In this document: piece after piece, positions 1 through 7,332 of the stretch | Layout: the number at the start of each line of letters is the position of its first letter | How positions within the stretch are numbered: the first letter of the stretch is position 1 | DNA from: Pseudomonadota bacterium | Lineage (GTDB): Bacteria > Pseudomonadota > Gammaproteobacteria > Xanthomonadales > Xanthomonadaceae | Length of the DNA stretch: 17,216 nucleotides | Assembly: GCA_023394655.1 (NCBI GenBank) | Contig: JAEXAG010000039.1 | Location: 1-17,216, forward strand | Direction: 5' to 3' | The notes under the pieces: generated by a model | The model's database searches: none | What the model saw: only the letters and a program-made list of their open reading frames with translations | Told to the model about the DNA's origin: nothing | Position numbers and translations under genes: made by a program

Positions 1-495
1 AAGGTCGGGCCGTCGATGACGCTGGATCACCTGCTGCGCCTGGTCGAAGTGCTGGATCCGCACAACGAGCCGGGCCGCCTGACGCTGATCCACCGGATGG
101 GCGCGGGGACCATCGCCGAGCGCCTGCCGCCGCTGCTCGAAGCGCTCAAGCGCGAGGGCGCGCGCGTGCTCTGGGTCTGCGATCCCATGCACGGCAATAC
201 CGAGAACAGCAGCAACGGCTACAAGACCCGGCGCTTCGCCAACATCCGCAGCGAGATCGAGCAGGCTTTCGATCTGCACGCGGCGGCAGGGACGCGGCTG
301 GGCGGCGTGCATCTGGAGCTGACCGGCGAGGACGTCACCGAATGCACGGGCGGCGCCCGCGAGCTGACCGATGCCGATCTAGAACGTGCGTACCGTTCCA
401 CCGTCGATCCACGCCTTAACCACGAGCAGGCGCTGGAAATCGCGATGCTGGTCGGGCGCAAATGCCAGCAACTGGGGCGGCCGCTGCCGGCGTGA
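1..495 (+). CDS. 3-deoxy-7-phosphoheptulonate synthase, class II (C-terminal part)
   Basis: This is the 3' end of a class II DAHP synthase gene. The enzyme condenses phosphoenolpyruvate with erythrose 4-phosphate as the first step of the shikimate pathway in the cytosol. The frame is open from base 1 (KVGPSM at 4-18 is internal family sequence), so the true start lies left of the window. About 164 residues remain. They carry the family signatures WVCDPMHGNT, GYKTRRF, GGVHLELTGEDVTECTGG and a C-terminal region with DPRLNHEQALE, which in this family form the active-site and metal-binding face. The ATG at 16 is internal and is not the start. No strong U-tract terminator is seen between this stop and nadE. 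Class II enzymes receive various symbols in different genera, so none is assigned. The identification is very secure. Confidence 0.95.
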   Translation, partial: KVGPSMTLDHLLRLVEVLDPHNEPGRLTLIHRMGAGTIAERLPPLLEALKREGARVLWVCDPMHGNTENSSNGYKTRRFANIRSEIEQAFDLHAAAGTRLGGVHLELTGEDVTECTGGARELTDADLERAYRSTVDPRLNHEQALEIAMLVGRKCQQLGRPLPA

Positions 496-590
496 AGCCC
501 GCCCCGGGGGCGACGCTGGGTAACATGGAGGCAAGGCGGCCCCCGGCCGCCACCGGCGCGTGCCGGCCTTGACCCCACCCGGAAGACCCG

Positions 591-2255
591 ATGAGCGAGA
601 CCCCTGAGCGCAAGCTGCGCATCGCGATGGCGCAGTTCGATTTCCCGGTCGGCGACATCGCCGGCAACCGCGAACGCATCCGCGAACTGATCCTGGACGC
701 CCGCGAGGAGCTGGGCGCGGATGTCGTGCTGTTCCCGGAGCTGGCCCTGTCGGGCTACCCGCCGGAGGATCTGCTGCTGCGTCCGGCTTTCCTGCGCGAA
801 TGCCGGGCGGCGATCGAATCCTTGGCCGCGGAGGTCGAGGGCATCGTCGCCGTTGTCGGCTGGCCCGAGTCGACGGGTGACGCCGTGTACAACGCCGCCA
901 GCGTGCTGCGCGATGGCCGCATCGAGGCGACTTGCCGCAAGCGCCAGCTGCCCGATTACGGCGTGTTCGACGAGCCGCGCTGGTTCTCGGTGGATCCGGC
1001 GCAGTCCGAATGCGTGTTCGAGGTGAACGGCGTTCGCGCCGGCGTGCTGGTCTGCGAGGATCTCTGGCATCCCGGCCCCGCCGCATCTGCGGTCGCTGCC
1101 GGGGCGGAGTTGCTGCTGGTGCCCAATGCCTCGCCCTACGAGCACGACAAGCACTCCGAACGCGATGCCCTGCTGGGCGCGCGCTGCCGCGAAACCGGGG
1201 TGGGCATCGCCTATCTCAATCTCGTCGGCGGGCAGGATTCGCTGGTGTTCGACGGCGCCTCGGTGGTGGCCGATGGCGACGGCAGCGTCGCGCCGGCCGC
1301 CGCGGCCTTCGTGGACCAGTGGCTGCTGGTGGATTACGACGCCGAAACGCGCAGCTTCACCCCGGTGCAGTGGATGGACGACGGGGACGAATCCCGCGAT
1401 GCACTGGCCTGGCGCGCGATCGTCCGCGGCATCCGCGATTACTGCGGCAAGAACGGTTTCGAAAAGGCCTGGCTGGGGCTCTCCGGGGGCATCGACTCGG
1501 CGTTGGTGCTGGCGCTGGCGGTGCACGCGCTGGGAGCGGAGAACGTCACCGCGGTACGCCTGCCTTCGCGCTATACCGCCGATCTCTCCAACGATCTGGC
1601 GAAGGAGCAGTGCGATGCGCTGGGCGTCGAGATGATGACGGTGCCCATCGAAGGGCCGTTCCGGGCTTATCTGGAAGCGCTGGAGGCTGCGTTCGATGGC
1701 CGGAAGCCGGACGTGACCGAGGAAAACCTGCAATCGCGCATCCGGGGCGCGACCATGATGGCCTTGGCCAACAAGTTCGGCGGCCTGCTGCTGACCACCG
1801 GCAACAAGAGCGAGTACGCGGTGGGTTACGCCACCATCTACGGCGACATGTGCGGTGGTTATGCGCCGATCAAGGATCTCTACAAGACCGAGGTGTTCCA
1901 GCTCTCGCGCTGGCGCAACACCGTGGGCGGTGCGCCGGCGGCTTCCGGCGGGGTGATTCCGCCGGCGGTGATCGAGCGCCCGCCGAGCGCGGAGCTGCGC
2001 GAGAACCAGCTCGACCAGGACTCGCTGCCGCCCTACGACGTGCTGGACGGCATCCTGCGGCGCCATATCGAGGAAGGTCAATCGCGCGACGAGATCGTCG
2101 GCGCCGGTTTCGATGCCGCCGTGGTGGACCGGATCGTGCGACTCGTGCGGATCGGCGAGTGGAAGCGCCACCAGTCCGCGCCCGGCCCGAAGATCAGCCG
2201 TCGCGCCTTCGGCCGGGATCGCCGCTACCCGATCACCAGCGCCCATCGCGGCTGA
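591..2255 (+). CDS. nadE: glutamine-dependent NAD+ synthetase
   Basis: A 554-residue two-domain enzyme making NAD+ from deamido-NAD+, ATP and glutamine, the last step of NAD synthesis in the cytosol. Residues 8 to about 265 are a nitrilase-type glutaminase domain with the expected Glu-Lys-Cys triad: E50 in FPELALSGYPPEDLL, K117 in CRKRQLPDYGVFDE, and C155 in VCEDLW. Residues from about 270 on are the synthetase domain, with the ATP-pyrophosphatase P-loop SGGIDS at 298-303 and the conserved TGNKSEYAVGYATIYGDMCGG stretch around the NAD-binding site. The length fits the bacterial glutamine-dependent type rather than the short ammonia-dependent one. The start is the ATG at 591, five bases after GGAAG (581-585). 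Its stop is 13 bases from the stop of the convergent pseudopilin gene, leaving no room for a separate terminator. Confidence 0.97.
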   Translation: MSETPERKLRIAMAQFDFPVGDIAGNRERIRELILDAREELGADVVLFPELALSGYPPEDLLLRPAFLRECRAAIESLAAEVEGIVAVVGWPESTGDAVYNAASVLRDGRIEATCRKRQLPDYGVFDEPRWFSVDPAQSECVFEVNGVRAGVLVCEDLWHPGPAASAVAAGAELLLVPNASPYEHDKHSERDALLGARCRETGVGIAYLNLVGGQDSLVFDGASVVADGDGSVAPAAAAFVDQWLLVDYDAETRSFTPVQWMDDGDESRDALAWRAIVRGIRDYCGKNGFEKAWLGLSGGIDSALVLALAVHALGAENVTAVRLPSRYTADLSNDLAKEQCDALGVEMMTVPIEGPFRAYLEALEAAFDGRKPDVTEENLQSRIRGATMMALANKFGGLLLTTGNKSEYAVGYATIYGDMCGGYAPIKDLYKTEVFQLSRWRNTVGGAPAASGGVIPPAVIERPPSAELRENQLDQDSLPPYDVLDGILRRHIEEGQSRDEIVGAGFDAAVVDRIVRLVRIGEWKRHQSAPGPKISRRAFGRDRRYPITSAHRG

Positions 2256-2268
2256 AACCCCGGCGCGG

Positions 2269-2805
2269 TCAGCCGGCTGGGCAGTCCGCGGGCCGCGCCG
2301 GACGTTCGCTGCGGACGCGGCCGGCGTTGTTGACCACCACGCGCGCGGCCACGCGACTGCCGTCGCAGATGCTGACCGTCAGGTTGCTGCCGGCGCTCAT
2401 CCCGCTGGGCAGGTAGCGCAGTTGCGGGCGACCGGCGTTGGTGAACACGCGCAGCCGGGGGTTCTTCGTCTGGCGGACGGAGATCACGTCATCCGGGGTG
2501 TCCGGCTGGTGGTTGCGGTCGGCATCGGGAAACACCATCCAGCCGCGCGCCCATTCGCTGTCGCGGATGCAGCGCAGGCCGTCGTGGGTGGGGCAGGCCA
2601 CCACCGGCACGCCGCGGCTGATGGCACTGACTCGCGCCAGTGCGAAATCCGCGCTGAGATCCGCCACCGTGGCGCGGACATGGTGGGCCCTGGCGAGGGA
2701 CTGGAAGCCCGGCACGCCGATGCCGGCGACCAGCACCAGCACCGCCATCGAAATCAGGCATTCCAGCAGGGTGAAGCCTTGTTGCGGTCGATCGAAACTG
2801 CGCAT
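2269..2805 (-). CDS. GspH/FimT family minor pseudopilin (prepilin-like)
   Basis: A 178-residue type IV pilin-like protein. The N-terminus (MRSFDRPQQGFTLLEC) has a prepilin peptidase site, cleaving between G10 and F11 with the glutamate at +5, followed by a hydrophobic helix (LISMAVLVLVAGIGVPGF). The body matches FimT/GspH proteins in pattern: a region of small and basic residues ending ALARVSAISRG, then CPTHDGLRC, WARGWMVFPDADRN and a C-terminal Cys pair. I choose the ATG at 2805 over the upstream one at 2844 because GGAG lies 7-8 bases before it and the short basic leader before the cleavage site is typical; the longer start would add 13 residues. In this family such proteins are minor pseudopilins of type IV pili or type II secretion. 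It stands alone here, without pilV/pilW/pilX neighbours, so its partners must be encoded elsewhere. Confidence 0.88.
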   Translation of the reverse strand: MRSFDRPQQGFTLLECLISMAVLVLVAGIGVPGFQSLARAHHVRATVADLSADFALARVSAISRGVPVVACPTHDGLRCIRDSEWARGWMVFPDADRNHQPDTPDDVISVRQTKNPRLRVFTNAGRPQLRYLPSGMSAGSNLTVSICDGSRVAARVVVNNAGRVRSERPARPADCPAG

Positions 2806-2975
2806 GTCGCGTCTCCATCCGGGTTGCCTCGACTTTCCGCCCATGCCGCGCCCATGCCCATCGGAAGCCCGCGCCCGGCGGGGTAGGGAAATGCCCCGTC
2901 GCCCGCCTGAACGTGCCTGCGCGCCCTCCGCGGCCTGTCACGGCGGCTCGCGGGGCGGTCCGTATCATTGACGCC

Positions 2976-5012
<2,037 letters not shown>

Positions 5013-5107
5013 ACAGGCCCGCCCGGGCCCGCAGGCCTTGACCTGATCCTAACTTCCCGACTGCCAAGCTGTTCACGTTTCCCCACCCACACGGAGCAAG
5101 GCAGTAC

Positions 5108-5614
5108 ATGGGAATTTTCGATTTCATCAAGAACGCCGGTGAAAAGATCTTCAAGCCGGGCGAGGCCAAGGCCGAAGACGCCATCGTCAAGCACATCAAC
5201 AGCTATGGCCTGGAAATCAGCGGCCTGAAGGTCGAGGTCGACGGCAGCACCGCGACCATCGAAGGCCAGGCCAAGGACATCGCCACCCGCGAACGCGCCG
5301 TCCTGGTGGCCGGCAACGTCGAGGGCATCGAGAAGGTCGACGACCGCATGACCGTGGCCGCGGCAGCCGCCGGCGCGCCGAACTTCAGCGGTGTCACCAC
5401 CGGTTCGTCCAGCGTGGTCGGCGCGGGCGGCACCGGCGAGTGGAGCTCGCGCACCTACACCGTCGTCAAGGGCGACACGCTCTCGAAGATCGCGAAGGAA
5501 ATGTACGGCAATGCCAACAAATACCCGCTGATCTTCGAAGCCAACAAGCCGATGCTGACGGATCCGGACAAGATCTACCCGGGCCAGGTCCTGCGTATCC
5601 CGGCGGACGAATAA
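5108..5614 (+). CDS. BON and LysM domain protein (Kbp/YgaU-like)
   Basis: A 168-residue protein with the arrangement of E. coli Kbp (YgaU), a small potassium-binding protein. Residues 1-20 form a conserved start (MGIFDFIKNAGEKIF), about 22-84 a BON domain (AIVKHINSYGLEISGLKVEV...VEGIEKVDDRMTV), about 85-113 an Ala/Gly/Ser-rich linker, and about 115-165 a LysM domain (YTVVKGDTLSKIAKEMYG...IYPGQVLRIP). There is no signal peptide, as in Kbp, so a cytoplasmic site is likely although LysM usually binds peptidoglycan. The linker makes it longer than the roughly 150-residue E. coli protein. GGAG at 5093-5096 precedes the ATG at 5108. The gene follows uvrB by 95 bases and is followed by a strong hairpin at 5633-5657. 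Family assignment is firm; the potassium-binding role is transferred from E. coli. Confidence 0.92.
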   Translation: MGIFDFIKNAGEKIFKPGEAKAEDAIVKHINSYGLEISGLKVEVDGSTATIEGQAKDIATRERAVLVAGNVEGIEKVDDRMTVAAAAAGAPNFSGVTTGSSSVVGAGGTGEWSSRTYTVVKGDTLSKIAKEMYGNANKYPLIFEANKPMLTDPDKIYPGQVLRIPADE

Positions 5615-5632
5615 GCGACAAGTTGGTCCCCC

Positions 5633-5657
5633 CATCGCCCCCTTCGCGGGGGCGATG
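5633..5657 (+). terminator. hairpin after the BON-LysM gene
   Basis: A perfect 10-bp stem (CATCGCCCCC at 5633-5642 with GGGGGCGATG at 5648-5657) and a 5-base loop lie 18 bases after the stop codon and before the tRNA-Val promoter. There is no U tract, so it may be a Rho-assisted terminator or an mRNA 3'-end stabiliser. Confidence 0.6.
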
Positions 5658-5676
5658 CCGTTCCGGCGGTCCGCGC

Positions 5677-5705
5677 TTGCGCCACGGGTCGGGAGCGGCT
5701 AAGAT
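5677..5705 (+). promoter_or_regulatory. promoter of tRNA-Val
   Basis: TTGCGC at 5677-5682 and TAAGAT at 5700-5705 are spaced by exactly 17 bases and would start transcription near 5712, a few bases before the mature tRNA 5' end at 5717. The downstream segment is C-rich rather than the G/C discriminator of classic stringent promoters. Seen by eye only. Confidence 0.65.
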
Positions 5706-5716
5706 TCCGCTCCTTC

Positions 5717-5791
5717 GGGCGGTTAGCTCAGCGGTAGAGCACTACCTTGACATGGTAGGGGTCACAGGTTCGAACCCTGTACCGCCCACCA
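5717..5791 (+). tRNA. tRNA-Val (anticodon GAC)
   Basis: A 75-nt cloverleaf. The acceptor stem GGGCGGT (5717-5723) pairs with ACCGCCC (5781-5787), followed by discriminator A and an encoded CCA (5789-5791). The D arm contains AGCTCAGC, the anticodon stem is CTACC/GGTAG with loop TTGACAT giving anticodon GAC, and the T arm contains GGTTCGAACC. It reads GUC valine codons. An integrase gene fragment ends three bases after the CCA, so the 3' end of this tRNA probably served as an attachment site. Confidence 0.96.
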
Positions 5792-5794
5792 CTT

Positions 5795-6313
5795 TCAGAG
5801 ATCAGGCGTCACGCAGGCGTCACGCAGATCGGCCAGTTCGGGCACGAGCTTGGCCAGCTCTCCGAAGGTGGACTCGGTCACTGCAGCAGCAGCGGCCATG
5901 AAGTCGGGCCGGTGCCGCGCGTACCGCTCGGTCGTCCTCAGCACCCGGTGCCCCATCCACGCAGCCGCTTCCCAGTCGGGCACGGACGCCTCGCGCAGGC
6001 GGGTCGCCATCGTGTGGCGCAAAACCTTGGGGATGAAGTCGGGCGGCAGACCGGCCCTCTGGCGCGCCAGACGCCACGCAGTGCGGACACTGGCCACGCC
6101 CTTCCCATTCCACTGGACGTAGGGTGCGAGGCCCGTGTGCGGGCGCAGGGCGGCCCCGAGAGTGGGGGCGAGCTTGATGGTGGGGCGGTGCTTCTTCGTC
6201 TGCCTCCGCCCGGCCGGGTTGAGGGCGACGATGCCCCGGCGGTGACCCACCTGTGCGGGGCGAAGGTCGCGCGCGGCGTCGTCGCGGCAGGCGGTGCCGA
6301 TGCGGATGAGTCA
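5795..6313 (-). pseudogene. tyrosine recombinase/integrase, 5'-truncated
   Basis: The frame runs from a TGA at 6311-6313 to a TGA at 5795-5797 and has 171 codons, covering only the catalytic half of a site-specific recombinase; intact relatives are usually 300-400 residues. Visible motifs are the first catalytic Arg region (IGTACRDDAARDLRPAQV), the beta-sheet segment (IVALNPAGRRQTKKHRP) with a basic residue cluster, PKVLRHTMATRL (box II, with Lys where many relatives have His), WMGHRVLRTTERYARH with the GH and the presumed nucleophilic Tyr. The N-terminal arm- and core-binding domains are absent. A GTG at 6250 could give 151 residues but lies within the domain. Because box I is near the broken end, no active recombinase is expected. 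Its stop codon sits three bases from the tRNA-Val CCA. Confidence 0.82.
5803..5827. repeat. 11-bp tandem duplication at the integrase 3' end
   Basis: The unit CAGGCGTCACG occurs twice head to tail (5803-5813 and 5814-5824), followed by a further CAG. It lies in the last codons of the integrase remnant. With a single copy, the frame would end ADLRDA-stop; the second copy changes the reading frame and extends the product by five residues (CVTPDL replaces the stop). Confidence 0.85.
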
Positions 6314-6772
6314 GTAGAGCCACAGGTGGACGAATCGTTCGACGCACTGGACAGGGAAGCCGCGCGGCACGGCGGCCTGTTTGCGGAATGCGCCGCCGAG
6401 GCGCGTGCCTTGCTGGCCACCGAGACGGCCGATGACAGTGTGCCGCTGCATGGCGATTGCCACCATCGCAACGTGCTGGATGGCGGCGCGTGGGGCTGGC
6501 TGGCGATCGACCCCAAGGACCGATTCGGGGATCGGGGCTTCGATGACGCGCTGATCCTGTGCAATCCCGACCTGCCCCGCGCGGCGGATACCGAGCTGTT
6601 CGCCGAACATCTCGCGCGCGTGGCCGCTCGTTCAGGCATCCCGCCGCCGCGGCTGGCGCGGGCCGGCCTGTCCGCGGCGTGGTTCCTGGAAGACGGCGAT
6701 ACGGCGGGTGCGGAGCATGATTTCGCCATAGCGCGGACGGCGAAGGCATGGTGGGCGAACGCGACCGGGTGA
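6314..6772 (+). pseudogene. aminoglycoside/hydroxyurea-type phosphotransferase, 5'-truncated
   Basis: About 152 codons of the C-terminal half of a phosphotransferase in the family that includes streptomycin 6-kinase and hydroxyurea phosphotransferase. The Brenner motif LHGDCHHRNVL (catalytic Asp at residue 48 of the fragment) and the metal-binding WLAIDPKDRFGDRGFD segment are clear, followed by CNPD and a helical C-terminus ending at 6772. Family members are typically about 270-310 residues, so the nucleotide-binding N-lobe is missing. No start codon with a ribosome site is seen at the break. The frame happens to stay open leftward through the opposite strand of the integrase remnant, but that stretch has no kinase character. 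It is probably inactive. The original substrate cannot be told from the fragment. Confidence 0.78.
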
Positions 6773-6877
6773 TGCCGGCCAGCGCGGCGTTCATGTTGCG
6801 GCCACATGATGCCTACATCGCCCACACATTCGCGGTGCTAGCTTCGAATCATTGCTCAAGCCATCGAGGCAAACGCC

Positions 6878-7123
6878 ATGACCCGCACCTGTTCCGCCTG
6901 CGGCACTGCCAACCCCGAGGCCGCCACCGTCTGCACCGCCTGCGGCAAAGCACTCGCCGGCGAGCGCCTGCCGCGCAAGCGTCCGATCTGGCTCTGGGTG
7001 GCGATTGCCGTGATCGCGATCCTGCTGGCGGCGCCTTATCTCTGGCGGATTTCCCAGGGCATGGATACGCCGAATTCGCCGGATACCCATCCGGCCGCCG
7101 AGGCTCCGGCCACTGGCGGCTGA
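6878..7123 (+). CDS. small zinc-ribbon membrane protein
   Basis: An 81-residue protein of unknown function. Residues 5-23 form a zinc ribbon with two CxxC pairs (C5/C8 in CSAC and C19/C22 in CTAC). A basic stretch follows (RLPRKRP, 30-36), then one transmembrane helix at about 37-56 (IWLWVAIAVIAILLAAPYLW) and a short Pro/Ala-rich tail. The basic residues before the helix predict that the zinc ribbon faces the cytoplasm and the tail the periplasm. GAGG at 6866-6869 precedes the ATG by eight bases. The gene lies between the broken kinase and the thrS promoter, in the same direction as both. Double-zinc-ribbon membrane proteins of this size occur widely but no role is established. Confidence 0.8.
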   Translation: MTRTCSACGTANPEAATVCTACGKALAGERLPRKRPIWLWVAIAVIAILLAAPYLWRISQGMDTPNSPDTHPAAEAPATGG

Positions 7124-7130
7124 AGCCGGC

Positions 7131-7159
7131 TTGCCGCCCCGCGGGCCGCGGCCTAGAAT
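7131..7159 (+). promoter_or_regulatory. promoter of the thrS leader
   Basis: TTGCCG at 7131-7136 and TAGAAT at 7154-7159 are separated by exactly 17 bases. Transcription would begin near 7166, giving a leader of about 167 nt before the thrS start codon. This is one of the best matches to a sigma-70-type promoter in the window. Confidence 0.7.
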
Positions 7160-7217
7160 CGGAAGGGAATACCCGAGCGACAAGGTGGCCCGCGGAAGCG
7201 CCGGCCGAGCGTGCGAC

Positions 7218-7244
7218 ATGGACACTACCCCTGCCACCATCTGA
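7218..7244 (+). CDS. putative threonine leader peptide of thrS (MDTTPATI)
   Basis: An ATG at 7218 opens a nine-codon frame (with stop) encoding Met-Asp-Thr-Thr-Pro-Ala-Thr-Ile, stopping at TGA 7242-7244. Three of eight residues are threonine, the substrate of the enzyme encoded downstream. A weak GAG ribosome site is at 7207-7209. The stop lies ten bases before an antiterminator-like hairpin and 27 bases before a U-tract terminator, the spacing expected when a ribosome stalled at Thr codons chooses between the two structures. The peptide itself would have no other function. GGTGGC at 7184-7189 can also pair with the GCCACC of codons 6-7 (7233-7238). Confidence 0.62.
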   Translation: MDTTPATI

Positions 7245-7253
7245 ACCCGCCGA

Positions 7254-7293
7254 AGCGTTCGAAGCATTCGAAAGACGCTGCGGCGTCTTTTTT
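7254..7293 (+). terminator. thrS attenuator: overlapping antiterminator and terminator hairpins
   Basis: The terminator has an 8-bp stem, AAAGACGC (7271-7278) with GCGTCTTT (7283-7290), a 4-base loop, and a run of six T ending at 7293. An alternative structure pairs AGCG (7254-7257) with CGCT (7276-7279) and TTCGAA (7258-7263) with TTCGAA (7267-7272), with a GCA loop and a 3-base bulge. The two share 7271-7279 and cannot form together. The position inside the leader, 40 bases before thrS, makes this an attenuator rather than an end-of-gene terminator. Confidence 0.75.
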
Positions 7294-7332
7294 GTTGCCC
7301 GAGGGCAGCCCGTTCTCCTTTCCGACGAAGCC

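Larger units (their letters stand above)
5792..6313. mobile_element. remnant of an integrated element at tRNA-Val
   Basis: Only the 3' part of an integrase gene survives between the tRNA-Val 3' end and a kinase gene that has itself lost its 5' half. This arrangement fits an element that inserted at the tRNA and was later deleted, removing the integrase 5' part and part of the neighbouring gene. No second copy of the tRNA 3' end was found in the window, so the other attachment site has been lost or lies elsewhere. The right breakpoint is only known to about 30 bases, near 6300-6345. Confidence 0.7.

Noticed and set aside
219..2246. 675-codon open frame on the minus strand opposite nadE
   Set aside because: It is an antisense shadow: high GC makes long stop-free frames, while the plus-strand frame has full NAD synthetase motifs.
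5038..5078. Sigma-E-type or sigma-70 promoter before the BON-LysM gene
   Set aside because: TTGACC at 5038-5043 lacks a -10 at proper spacing, and the AACTT (5051-5055)/TTCAC pair is too weak a match to claim.
5792..6350. Repeated tRNA-Val 3' end marking a second attachment site
   Set aside because: No second copy of the T-arm and acceptor sequence is visible near the remnant or elsewhere in the window.
5912..6772. Single 286-residue fusion protein on the plus strand ending in the kinase
   Set aside because: The left part is the opposite strand of a clear integrase gene; only the part after about 6314 resembles a kinase, so the open frame is accidental.
6748..7332. 195-residue N-terminal extension of ThrRS
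   Set aside because: The extension covers the zinc-ribbon gene in another frame, the promoter, the leader and a U-tract terminator; ThrRS family sequence begins at 7333.
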